A DNA stretch of 22,845 nucleotides, taken from positions 1-22,845 of the forward strand of contig CALBDU010000074.1 of assembly GCA_937927335.1 (NCBI GenBank), written 5' to 3'. The position numbers were made by a program, and so were the translations under genes. The notes beneath the pieces were generated by a model, which did no database searches, had not been told where the DNA came from, and saw only the letters and a list, made by a program, of their open reading frames with translations. Shown piece by piece: positions 9,121 to 15,555 of this stretch (position 1 is its first letter; the number at the start of each line of letters is the position of its first letter). The stretch is from an uncultured Clostridium sp. (GTDB lineage Bacteria; Bacillota; Clostridia; Clostridiales; Clostridiaceae).

Positions 9121-9211
9121 GGAGAAATACTCAAGTGGCCGAAGAGGCGCCCCTGCTAAGGGCGTAGGTCGGGTAACCGGCGCGAGGGTTCAAATCCCTC
9201 TTTCTCCGCCA
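9121..9211 (+). tRNA. tRNA-Ser(GCU)
   Basis: Acceptor strands GGAGAAA (9121-9127) and TTTCTCC (9201-9207) pair fully, with discriminator G and encoded CCA. The anticodon loop CTGCTAA carries GCT. A long variable arm (GTCGGGTAACCGGC) and a TTCAAAT T-loop are present. It lies 25 bases after the first tRNA-Ser and is probably processed from the same transcript. Confidence 0.95.
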
Positions 9212-9213
9212 TG

Positions 9214-9243
9214 AATCACTTAACTTAGGTTAGGTGATTTTTT
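9214..9243 (+). terminator. Rho-independent terminator after the tRNA-Ser pair
   Basis: Arms AATCACTTAAC (9214-9224) and GTTAGGTGATT (9229-9239) pair over 11 bp with one G-U, around the loop TTAG. They are followed by a T run to 9243. It starts two bases after the CCA end of tRNA-Ser(GCU). Confidence 0.88.
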
Positions 9244-9261
9244 GTTTGCAGTGTATACTAT

Positions 9262-9290
9262 TTGCTTTTTGCTTTAAATTATGATAAAAT
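9262..9290 (+). promoter_or_regulatory. sigma-A promoter for tRNA-Arg
   Basis: TTGCTT (9262-9267) and TAAAAT (9285-9290) are 17 bp apart, located after a terminator and 15 bases before the tRNA-Arg gene. The -35 is weaker than that of the Ser pair. Confidence 0.6.
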
Positions 9291-9305
9291 TGCTATTGTT
9301 AACTT

Positions 9306-9382
9306 GCGATGGTAGCTCAGTTGGATAGAGTAGCTGGCTACGAACCAGTTGGTCGGGGGTTCGAATCCTCTCCGTCGCACCA
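9306..9382 (+). tRNA. tRNA-Arg(ACG), integration target
   Basis: Acceptor strands GCGATGG (9306-9312) and CCGTCGC (9372-9378) pair with one G-U, then discriminator A and encoded CCA. The anticodon loop CTACGAA carries ACG, the wobble-edited Arg anticodon. The T-arm is GGGGG-TTCGAAT-CCTCT, with two G-U pairs. The gene is complete. The integrase gene of the adjacent element ends 89 bases downstream, pointing towards it, the usual sign of a tRNA 3'-end attachment site. Confidence 0.95.
9340..9382 (+). other. putative attL within the 3' half of tRNA-Arg
   Basis: Tyrosine integrases commonly use the 3' half of a tRNA gene, which is regenerated on integration. I infer that the crossover core lies between the anticodon loop and the CCA end. 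The exact core cannot be set because no second copy of this sequence appears up to 22,845, so attR is outside the window. Confidence 0.45.
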
Positions 9383-9384
9383 TG

Positions 9385-9416
9385 AGCCTTGAAAACAGTA
9401 TGTTTCGGGCTTTTTA
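9385..9416 (+). terminator. Rho-independent terminator after tRNA-Arg
   Basis: AGCC and GAAAC of the left side (9385-9396) pair with GTTTC and GGCT on the right (9402-9411), with a small bulge and a short loop. A run of T follows. It lies 3 bases past the tRNA end, on the element side of the putative attL. Confidence 0.6.
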
Positions 9417-9434
9417 TTTTTCTTAAATTTTAAA

Positions 9435-9455
9435 TTTCCCGCCATTTTCCCACCA
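9435..9455. repeat. tandem TTTCCC(G/A)CCA pair beside the attachment site
   Basis: TTTCCCGCCA (9435-9444) and TTTCCCACCA (9446-9455) repeat with an 11-bp period, one helical turn. They lie between the tRNA-Arg terminator and the end of the integrase gene. Paired short repeats near an attachment site could be integrase arm-type or excisionase sites; this is inference. Confidence 0.35.
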
Positions 9456-9470
9456 TAAAAAATAATCCCC

Positions 9471-10646
9471 TTAAATTACAAGGAGATCATTAATCTTATC
9501 AATTGATTTTATTTTTTCTTCCGGCATGACATGGGTATATATATTTGCTGTAATTGAGATATTGCTATGTCCAAGCAACATTTGAACGGTTTTAAGAGGA
9601 ACATCTTTCTCAAATAGCCTGGTAGCATAAGTGTGCCTTAAATCATGAAATCGCTTATGCTCTATGTCAGCATGTTTTAAAAGCCTCTCATATGCTCTAC
9701 GTAAATTACGTGGGTCAATTGGTAACCCTAATTCAGTACAAAACACATAATTATTTTCTGTATATAAATCACATGCAGCAGCTATCTCTTTATTCTGAGC
9801 TTCCTGATGCTCTTTTAATAAGGGAATGATATTTGAGGGTATAGGAATTGTTCTTATGCTCTTTTTAGTTTTTGGTGGCTGCTCTATTAAGGCATATTTT
9901 CTTTTATCACCATTGATCAGAGTAACACCTTTAATAGTCCTTTTTATAGACACAGAGCACGCGTTAAAGTCAATATCGGACCATTTAAGAGCTATAAGTT
10001 CTCCAAGCCTTAAACCGGTACCTAAATCCATAAGAAAGAGAGTTTTTAATCGATGCTTTTTTACGGCATCAATAAACTTAGATTGTTCATCAAGGGTAAA
10101 TGCTGAAATAGGACCTTCTTCCTCATCTTCATTTACTGAGTTATTTTCTGGAATAGTGATACTTTTTCCTACACAATAATTTTTTAATATATAACCTTCT
10201 GCTACACAATAGTTAAAAAAAGATTTAAGCAGTTTATTAAGATTTTTTATAATACTTACAGATTTGCCACTATCTAATAAATCATTATAGTATCGTTGAA
10301 TTTCAATACCTCTCATAGCCTTCAGTTTGATTGAATACAATGGTGAGGGCTTAATATATAGTCTATATATTCCTTCATATCTTTCATATGTGGAAGGTTT
10401 AGCAGTATTTTTAACTACTACTGTAAGCCAGGTATCAAATACTTCACCGAGCACTAATTTATCATAGTCAACAGTTAGTCCAGAGCTTATGCCTCTTAAA
10501 TATTCATCTCTTTTATTCTCAGCATCCTTTTTACCGGTTCCATAAAATTCTTTCCTGATCCTTTTGCCAGTGGAATCTCTTCCGAGATCTATAGAAATTC
10601 TATAATATTCAGTACCATTTTTTGAGTAATTTGTTTTTACAGGCAT
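9471..10646 (-). CDS. int: tyrosine site-specific integrase
   Basis: A 391-residue recombinase that would insert and excise the element at tRNA-Arg. The N-terminal part (to about 60) is an arm-binding type domain, about 65-165 is the core-binding SAM-like domain, and about 185-385 is the catalytic domain. The catalytic set is visible: R213 in TGLRLGEL, H334 and R337 in HDLRHTYATRL, H360 in LLGHSNIS and the nucleophile Y370 in ANIYTHV. I start at the ATG complementary to 10644-10646, because AGGTG lies about 7 bases upstream; a GTG three codons earlier is part of that ribosome site. It lies 37 bases after the repressor gene on the same strand and is probably co-transcribed with it. Confidence 0.95.
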   Translation of the reverse strand: MPVKTNYSKNGTEYYRISIDLGRDSTGKRIRKEFYGTGKKDAENKRDEYLRGISSGLTVDYDKLVLGEVFDTWLTVVVKNTAKPSTYERYEGIYRLYIKPSPLYSIKLKAMRGIEIQRYYNDLLDSGKSVSIIKNLNKLLKSFFNYCVAEGYILKNYCVGKSITIPENNSVNEDEEEGPISAFTLDEQSKFIDAVKKHRLKTLFLMDLGTGLRLGELIALKWSDIDFNACSVSIKRTIKGVTLINGDKRKYALIEQPPKTKKSIRTIPIPSNIIPLLKEHQEAQNKEIAAACDLYTENNYVFCTELGLPIDPRNLRRAYERLLKHADIEHKRFHDLRHTYATRLFEKDVPLKTVQMLLGHSNISITANIYTHVMPEEKIKSIDKINDLLVI

Positions 10647-10683
10647 GGGAATCACCTACTTTCTTTAACTAATAGACTATATA

Positions 10684-11355
10684 TCAGTTATCTTCAATTT
10701 TTTCATTTCCATTTTTCTTTTCTGTAAGAATTTTATTTACTTCTCTTGGGTTGTTTACTGCAAAATTAAAGGCATGTTTTTCTTTAAAGATGTCATTTAA
10801 GTCAGGAAGAATTTTTTCTATTTGATTTAATAGACTCCTATCCTGTTGAGTTATAGCACTAGATATTTCTAATATTTTGTTTGGATCCATATGAGGATTA
10901 AGTTTTTCACTTACAAATTCATAATATAAAGAATCTAAATTTTTATCATAATTTGAGATTTGCTCAATTATTTCAGAATAGCATTTTAAAAACTTTGGGC
11001 TTTCCTTTAAATGTTTTAAAAGTAGCCCTGTTGCAACACTTAAAAATTGCAAGGCATCTTCACCTAAATTTTTATATGAAGGATGATCAGTGCTTTCAGG
11101 ATCGTTCAAGTAATATTTTATAAATTCTACTGATTCATCGAGATCGTCCTTGACTTCTAAATCATCAAATAATATATCCATAACCGATACATCAAGAGCA
11201 GTAGCTATTTTATTCAAAATTTCAATTGAAGGGTTCTCCTTTTTACCATATTCCAATTGTTGAATATAAGATATTGAAACATTACATTCATCAGATAATT
11301 TTTTTTGAGAAATTCCTTTGCTTTTTCTTATTTCTTTAATTCTTTTTCCTAACAT
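10684..11355 (-). CDS. XRE-family repressor (master regulator of the element)
   Basis: A 223-residue regulator. Residues 1-66 are a lambda-repressor-like HTH (LGKRIKEIRKSKGISQKKL, then SYIQQLEYGKKENPS). The remaining 150 residues are helical and match no family I recognise. In particular there is no S24/LexA-type Ser-Lys peptidase, so RecA-stimulated self-cleavage is not expected. I place the start at the ATG complementary to 11353-11355, because GGAGGTG lies a few bases upstream; a longer reading from 11415 would run into the operator region. It diverges from the Cro-like gene across a perfect palindrome, its likely binding site. Confidence 0.85.
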   Translation of the reverse strand: MLGKRIKEIRKSKGISQKKLSDECNVSISYIQQLEYGKKENPSIEILNKIATALDVSVMDILFDDLEVKDDLDESVEFIKYYLNDPESTDHPSYKNLGEDALQFLSVATGLLLKHLKESPKFLKCYSEIIEQISNYDKNLDSLYYEFVSEKLNPHMDPNKILEISSAITQQDRSLLNQIEKILPDLNDIFKEKHAFNFAVNNPREVNKILTEKKNGNEKIEDN

Positions 11356-11410
11356 GACACACCTCCAGTATGTATTATTGTAAATTTTATCACAAATTAT
11401 TAAAAAAGTA

Positions 11411-11451
11411 CACAAAATAGTATTGACACACTATTTTGTGCCATATATAAT
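11411..11451. promoter_or_regulatory. divergent operator with embedded consensus promoter
   Basis: Arms CACAAAATAG (11411-11420) and CTATTTTGTG (11431-11440) are a perfect 10-bp inverted repeat with a 10-bp spacer. The rightward promoter has TTGACA (11423-11428) inside the spacer and TATAAT (11446-11451) after 17 bp, both perfect. A bound dimer would cover the -35. A partial copy of the right side (ACACACTAT) recurs at 11468-11476 near the expected transcript start. A leftward promoter for the repressor gene probably overlaps the left arm, with a TAAAAT-like -10 around 11384-11389 on the minus strand. Confidence 0.8.
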
Positions 11452-11497
11452 TAAATTAAAGTAAAACAACACACTATAATAAGTTGGGGGTGAAGAA

Positions 11498-11716
11498 GTG
11501 GAATTAGAACTAAAATTTAATGAGAATATGGGACTAAAATTAAAATTTAATAGAATGAAAATGAAACTTACTCAAAAGGAATTAGCTGATAAAACCGGTA
11601 TATCAAGATATTATTTATCAGCATTGGAGAGAGGAAAGGCAACAAATCCAAGCATTTTAGTAATGAAAAAAATATCAGAAGTATTAAAAATTGATGTTCA
11701 AGAATTATTTTTTTAG
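11498..11716 (+). CDS. Cro-like XRE regulator
   Basis: A 72-residue single-domain HTH protein (LTQKELADKTGISRYYLSAL, then ERGKATNPSILVMKKISEVL), probably the Cro or early activator counterpart of the divergent repressor. It starts at GTG 11498, with a G-rich site (GGGGGTGA, 11486-11493) upstream. An internal ATG at 11528 has no ribosome site. The first 18 residues contain an imperfect repeat (LELKFN, LKLKFN) preceding the HTH. It is the first gene of the rightward transcript. Confidence 0.82.
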   Translation: MELELKFNENMGLKLKFNRMKMKLTQKELADKTGISRYYLSALERGKATNPSILVMKKISEVLKIDVQELFF

Positions 11717-11733
11717 AAAGGAGACTGGAATAT

Positions 11734-11946
11734 ATGGCAAATTACAAAGTCCTAAAGATGAGCCCAGATAAGAAGAAAGCAATGTCTATTAATGAATTTG
11801 CTGCTGAATACGGTCTTGGGATCAATAAGGCTAGACAGATAATTCATGCTGAAGGTTTTCCATGCATATTTAATGGAAATAGAGCAGTAATTATAAGGTC
11901 TAAGGTAGATGAGTTTATGGAGAAACATATAGGTCATATTTTTTAA
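11734..11946 (+). CDS. excisionase-like small HTH protein
   Basis: A 70-residue protein with a MerR/excisionase-type fold suggested by SINEFAAEYGLGINKARQII followed by a wing (FPCIFNGNRAVIIRSKVDEF). Tn916 Xis-like proteins have this form and direct the integrase towards excision, and the position second in the rightward operon fits. It could instead be a general DNA-binding regulator. GAAAGGAGA precedes the ATG by about 9 bases. The C-terminus is short and rich in His and Lys. Confidence 0.6.
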   Translation: MANYKVLKMSPDKKKAMSINEFAAEYGLGINKARQIIHAEGFPCIFNGNRAVIIRSKVDEFMEKHIGHIF

Positions 11947-11971
11947 TAAGTGCAGCAGAGCAGGTGATTAG

Positions 11972-12661
11972 ATGCCAGATGATAAAAAAACAGGCTACAC
12001 GGTGATAGACAATGAAATTCTAGATGATAAGGGCCTAAGTATACAAGAGCAATCTCTATTAATTGCTTTAATAAGCTATTATAACCAGGAAAAGGGATAT
12101 GCATTCCCTAGCTATAAGCAATTAATGAGGCGTAGCAAAATTAAAAGTAGGACAACCTTTATTAATACCTTAAATGCTTTACTGAATAAAAAATATGTAA
12201 AAAAAGAGACACTTAAGGGGAGGGGTTGCAAATATTTTATTAATAACTTCATACCAGGTACAGATATAGACCAGGTACAGAAGTGTACCAAGTACATAAA
12301 TGTACCAACACTAGGTACAGATATAGACCAACACCAGGTACAGAACTGTACCACAACAAATACTAATACAAATACTAATACAAATACTACTTATAGTTTA
12401 GTTATTAAATACTTAAATGATAAAGCAGGTACTAACTATAGAGATACTACAAAAAAGACACAGTCTTTAATAAATGCCAGGATAAAGGAAGGATTTACTT
12501 CTGAGGATTTTAAAAAGGTAATAGATATAAAGACTACTGAATGGAAGAAAACAGACATGGAGAAATATTTAAGACCAGAAACCTTGTTTGGAACAAAATT
12601 TGAAGGGTATCTTAATCAAAAAGTTACTTATAAAGAAAATGAATCAAGATTTGTTGAATAA
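11972..12661 (+). CDS. phage-type replication initiator (HTH_36 plus conserved phage C-terminal domain)
   Basis: A 229-residue protein with three parts. Residues about 5-90 are a winged helix (SIQEQSLLIALISYYNQEKG, then FPSYKQLMRRSKIKSRTTFI). Residues about 93-140 are a low-complexity linker with two GTDIDQ copies and a run of Thr-Asn pairs. Residues about 141-216 match the conserved phage C-terminal domain (Phg_2220_C: VIKYLNDKAGTNYR, then YLRPETLFGTKFEGYL). Such proteins start replication and recruit a helicase, and a DnaB-type gene follows directly. The linker codons form the repeat cluster annotated separately, so gene and probable origin overlap as in lambda O. The ATG follows CAGGTGA with a short spacer. 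Confidence 0.82.
   Translation: MPDDKKTGYTVIDNEILDDKGLSIQEQSLLIALISYYNQEKGYAFPSYKQLMRRSKIKSRTTFINTLNALLNKKYVKKETLKGRGCKYFINNFIPGTDIDQVQKCTKYINVPTLGTDIDQHQVQNCTTTNTNTNTNTNTTYSLVIKYLNDKAGTNYRDTTKKTQSLINARIKEGFTSEDFKKVIDIKTTEWKKTDMEKYLRPETLFGTKFEGYLNQKVTYKENESRFVE
12252..12389. repeat. iteron cluster, probable replication origin inside the initiator gene
   Basis: GGTACA occurs at 12257, 12274, 12314 and 12337; its complement TGTACC occurs at 12284, 12301 and 12347. Two palindromes GGTACA-GAAG/GAAC-TGTACC lie at 12274-12289 and 12337-12352, with a related GTACATAAATGTAC at 12292-12305. The 18-bp sequence AGGTACAGATATAGACCA is repeated exactly at 12256 and 12313, 57 bp (19 codons) apart. Directly downstream is a 12-bp AT-rich tandem repeat (ACAAATACTAAT, 2.8 copies, 12356-12389) and more AT-rich DNA, suitable for unwinding. 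The arrangement is that of an iteron origin with an unwinding element. Confidence 0.65.
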
Positions 12662-14018
12662 GGCGGTGATAAAAATAACTGAAAGCGAAATTTTAGAATT
12701 ACTAAGGAATAAAAATTTAGAAGTTCAAGTTTTAGGATCTATCTTGAAAGATGGAACTCTATTCAATAATATTGAGATTTATGGAAAAGAATTATTTTAT
12801 CACAAAGTGCATCAAGAAATATTTGAAGCAATGAAAAGGGCAAATAGAAAAGGTCAAGCAATAGATATTATAACTGTGCCAGAGGCAGCAAAAGAAATAA
12901 ATCAGGCTATACCAATCTCATATTTAGCTGAGCTTTCTGAAGAAGCTGCAATCAGTACATCAAATTTTGAAACACATTTAAATTTATTGCTTGATTATAA
13001 AAATAAGAGGGCAATTTACAATTCCATGAGAAGCATAAATCTTGCAAATTCATGTGAAAGCATAAGTAATGACCTATATAAATTATTAGATCAGATACTA
13101 ATAACTGAAAATAATTCTAAAAATACTAAAGAAAGCTTGTTTGATTATATTGAAAATCTATATGCTCCTAAAAAAGACATGGGAATTAAACTTGGATTAG
13201 ATACTATTGATAGAAAAATAGGTGGTCTGCTGTCAGGACAATTAATCACAATTGCCGGATATACAGGTATGGGAAAAAGCATACTTGTAAGTCAAATAAT
13301 ATTGAATATGCTGAGGATCAATAAAAAAATCTCTTTGTACACATTAGAAATGAGTAGAGAAGAAATATTTAATAAATTAAGTTCAAATGGCTGCACTATT
13401 GATTTTAACAAAATATTTACTGGCAATATAACTGATCAAGAAAAGGAGCAGATAACAGAATTTGTATCTAAGTTTTTAGCCAAAAAAGATCTTGAAATAT
13501 ATGAATATATGGATGATATTAATAAAATTATTAATCAAATAAAAAAAGACAAGCTTCAGAACAAAGTAGATATTGTATTTATTGATTTGATTAATCGTGT
13601 AACTGATAGCAGCTCTAAGGAGCAGCAAAATAGAGCTGTATTACTGGCATCACTAACAAGAAAATTAAAATTGCTTGCTGGGAAATTAAGAATTCCTATA
13701 GTAATAACTGCACAAATAAACAGAGCAATTGAACAGCGAAGAGATAAAGAGCCAGCTCTATCAGATATTAAAGAATCTGGCGGAATTGCAGAAGATAGCG
13801 ACTATGTTGTAGCAGTATATAGAAACAAAGATCTTGAAGATCCGAAAGTAAGAGAGGAATTAAATAATGCCGGAAAACTCAACTACAATGTTAAAGATGC
13901 AGAAGTTAATCCAGAGTGTATTGAAATTCATATGTTGAAAGGAAGAAATGTAAATGGGTTCAAAGCCGGATTCTATTGGGATCCAAAATATCAGAGAATA
14001 TGTAATTGGGCGAAATGA
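12639..14018 (+). CDS. dnaB: DnaB-type replicative helicase
   Basis: A 459-residue RecA-fold helicase of the DnaB family. The N-terminal helical domain begins LEVQVLGSILKDGTLF. The motor has Walker A GYTGMGKS (207-214), a YTLEMSREE motif, Walker B DIVFIDLINRV, and the closing segment ITAQINRAIEQRRDKEPALS with SDIKESGGIAEDSDYVV. It would unwind DNA at the element's origin, loaded by the preceding initiator. The start is uncertain: I use ATG 12639, overlapping the previous gene by 23 bases; an ATG at 12588 would add 17 residues of reading-frame shadow, and no choice has a strong ribosome site. No primase gene is seen, so it probably uses host DnaG. Confidence 0.9.
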   Translation: MNQDLLNKAVIKITESEILELLRNKNLEVQVLGSILKDGTLFNNIEIYGKELFYHKVHQEIFEAMKRANRKGQAIDIITVPEAAKEINQAIPISYLAELSEEAAISTSNFETHLNLLLDYKNKRAIYNSMRSINLANSCESISNDLYKLLDQILITENNSKNTKESLFDYIENLYAPKKDMGIKLGLDTIDRKIGGLLSGQLITIAGYTGMGKSILVSQIILNMLRINKKISLYTLEMSREEIFNKLSSNGCTIDFNKIFTGNITDQEKEQITEFVSKFLAKKDLEIYEYMDDINKIINQIKKDKLQNKVDIVFIDLINRVTDSSSKEQQNRAVLLASLTRKLKLLAGKLRIPIVITAQINRAIEQRRDKEPALSDIKESGGIAEDSDYVVAVYRNKDLEDPKVREELNNAGKLNYNVKDAEVNPECIEIHMLKGRNVNGFKAGFYWDPKYQRICNWAK

Positions 14019-14019
14019 T

Positions 14020-14166
14020 ATGAAAATTCCATTAGAAGTTTTAATAAAAAGAGTTGGACGAGGGTATATGAGATCTTCAAAAGAGATCAGGATATTGGTA
14101 GGCAGAGTTTTAGAAGGAAAAATACGATTAGAACGACAAGGAGGAGAAAGCTTTGATCAAAATTAA
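14020..14166 (+). CDS. small phage protein, unknown function
   Basis: A 48-residue basic protein starting at ATG 14020, one base after the helicase stop (MKIPLEVLIKRVGRGYMRSS). I do not recognise a family. The frame is open further upstream to 13954 inside the helicase gene, but a start at 14020 is more plausible. There is no clear ribosome site, so it may depend on coupling to the helicase gene. It overlaps the next small gene by 14 bases. Confidence 0.5.
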   Translation: MKIPLEVLIKRVGRGYMRSSKEIRILVGRVLEGKIRLERQGGESFDQN

Positions 14167-14314
14167 AATCAGCTTTCAAAGTGAAAAGGAAAAAAGAATA
14201 ATTAATGACATATTACAGCTTAAAAATTATGAATTAACTAAACCTGTCAAAGAAGAACGTGCAAATGGGAAAAGCCCATATAATAGAAATTATATGAGCT
14301 TAGTCCTGAAATAA
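14153..14314 (+). CDS. small phage protein, MIKIKISF-type
   Basis: A 53-residue protein starting at TTG 14153, with AGGAGG 8 bases upstream. The N-terminus (MIKIKISFQSEKEKRIINDI) resembles small proteins found beside replication genes in clostridial phages, and also the start of the 24-residue frame at 15481. The C-terminus is basic and ends near YNRNYMSLVLK. Function unknown. The TTG start and strong ribosome site mark it as a real gene despite its size. Confidence 0.6.
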   Translation: MIKIKISFQSEKEKRIINDILQLKNYELTKPVKEERANGKSPYNRNYMSLVLK

Positions 14315-14320
14315 AAAAAA

Positions 14321-14382
14321 TAGCTTACTTAGGAAGTAAGCCAGTAACCTAGACAATTACAGTTTACTTCCTGAATGAGCTA
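14321..14382 (+). promoter_or_regulatory. two mutually exclusive hairpins upstream of the SprT-like gene
   Basis: A local hairpin GCTTACTT/AAGTAAGC (14323-14330 with 14334-14341) is perfect over 8 bp with loop AGG. The same left side is also half of a larger inverted repeat: 14321-14339 pairs with 14364-14382 over 19 positions with one mismatch and two G-U. Both cannot form together. There is no T run, so simple termination is unlikely. The ribosome site of the next gene follows at 14391. Confidence 0.55.
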
Positions 14383-14402
14383 AATGTCAAGAGGAGAATA
14401 AT

Positions 14403-15230
14403 ATGCAGCAGAATATTGATAAGTTATTAGTCCAGGTACAAAAGGAATTAAAGAAAAAAATGTTTCCAAGGAAGCATAGGAAATTATTATGCAATGAAGT
14501 AATAATTGAAACTGGTGATCTTGATGATAGGGTACAAGGAACGTATGAGACTATTGAAAATACGGAGTATAAGTATAAATTTATTCATAAAATTACAATT
14601 AGTAAGAAAGTATATTATGAATATGAAAATGGACTTTCAGGAATGGGTTTCTGTAAAACATTCACCAAGCAACGGATAAAAGAGGTTATTGCGCATGAGT
14701 TAATACATGCATATGTTTATGAAAAGTATGAATTCTGTGCATGTGATTATAAATATCATTGCGATGGCAGCCCAATTTTCCTATCAATGTTAGCATTTTT
14801 GAATATATCAAGTGGACATAAGGCAATGGATGGATTTAAACATACTGAAACATATAAAAAGGTAAAAGAATATGATAGTTTCGAGAAACTTGAAATATTT
14901 TTAATACATCTCATGTGTGAGTATGAAAAAGAATTAAGACAATTAAGCGAGTTGGTTGAAGAAACTAATGTATATTTAAATTCTTTTCAATTTTCAAATG
15001 GAGACATTACTGGGGTCAAAGGCTACAGTACTATAACAATGATAAATCAGGGTAAAATTGGAAAGGCGAATATATTCATAATCGGTGCTAATGCAGATAT
15101 AGGTAACATGAAAACCCTTGTTTTAAGTAAAATCCATAAGAATGTATTTAAAAACAAATATGTAATGCAAGGAAGCAGCAGTATTGAAGAAAAAAGGGGC
15201 AGATTAAAGCTTCAAACCATGAATATCTAG
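14403..15230 (+). CDS. SprT-like zinc metalloprotease domain protein
   Basis: A 275-residue protein. The zinc site HELIH (H98, E99, H102) and a third ligand region YHCDGSPIF (H119) fit the SprT family, whose eukaryotic relatives (SPRTN, Wss1) cut proteins cross-linked to DNA. The sequence CKTFTKQRIKEVIAHELIHA is the usual SprT context. The last about 130 residues have no family I recognise and may bind DNA or partners. GAGGAG precedes the ATG. It follows the replication genes in a phage-type element, so a role in clearing DNA-bound protein during replication, or against a host factor, is possible but only inferred. Confidence 0.72.
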   Translation: MQQNIDKLLVQVQKELKKKMFPRKHRKLLCNEVIIETGDLDDRVQGTYETIENTEYKYKFIHKITISKKVYYEYENGLSGMGFCKTFTKQRIKEVIAHELIHAYVYEKYEFCACDYKYHCDGSPIFLSMLAFLNISSGHKAMDGFKHTETYKKVKEYDSFEKLEIFLIHLMCEYEKELRQLSELVEETNVYLNSFQFSNGDITGVKGYSTITMINQGKIGKANIFIIGANADIGNMKTLVLSKIHKNVFKNKYVMQGSSSIEEKRGRLKLQTMNI

Positions 15231-15253
15231 AATGAATAAAGGAGAAATAAAAT

Positions 15254-15484
15254 ATGGTAAAAGAATATAAAACATTTAAATACAAAGGCAGAAGATTCTA
15301 TTTATGTGATACCATTTTTTCCAGTACAGTGCCGGGTATACGAATAAAGGAGCCAGGCTATTTCATAATAATGATGAATGAATCACTTACTGAAAGGATA
15401 CGAGACTTAGAGCTACATAGGTTAATTACTGGAAGAGGGCTCATTATAAAAACGCAATCTGGACGAAGAAGGATGATAGCATGA
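15254..15484 (+). CDS. small phage protein, unknown function
   Basis: A 76-residue protein (MVKEYKTFKYKGRRFYLCDT) with a strongly basic C-terminal quarter (GLIIKTQSGRRRMIA). It may be a small beta-rich nucleic-acid-binding protein; this is a guess from composition. AAAGGAGA lies upstream of the ATG. It overlaps the next start by ATGA, indicating translational coupling. Confidence 0.6.
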   Translation: MVKEYKTFKYKGRRFYLCDTIFSSTVPGIRIKEPGYFIIMMNESLTERIRDLELHRLITGRGLIIKTQSGRRRMIA

Positions 15485-15555
15485 TTAAGATATGTGTTTC
15501 ATACAGCAACCAGGAAGAAAAGGATAGGTTCATCAAGGAGGTATTAAGTGAATAG
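15481..15555 (+). CDS. very short MIKI-type open frame, possibly a truncated relative of the 14153 gene
   Basis: A 24-residue frame (MIKICVSYSNQEEKDRFIKE...) starting at an ATGA overlap. It aligns with the first 21 residues of the 53-residue protein at 14153 (shared MIKI, S, EK and hydrophobic spacing), then ends. Its last codons contain the ribosome site of the next gene, so it may serve mainly as a leader that couples translation, or be the remnant of a duplicated gene. Confidence 0.4.
   Translation: MIKICVSYSNQEEKDRFIKEVLSE

Noticed and set aside
12356..12389. Short tandem repeat considered as a CRISPR-like or phase-variation repeat.
   Set aside because: Units are 12 bp without spacers, so this is no CRISPR. 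The unit is a multiple of three, so copy changes keep the frame and would not switch the gene off.
14321..14341. Hairpin at the end of the 53-residue gene considered as a terminator.
   Set aside because: No T run follows the hairpin, and the downstream gene has no visible promoter of its own, so termination is unlikely.
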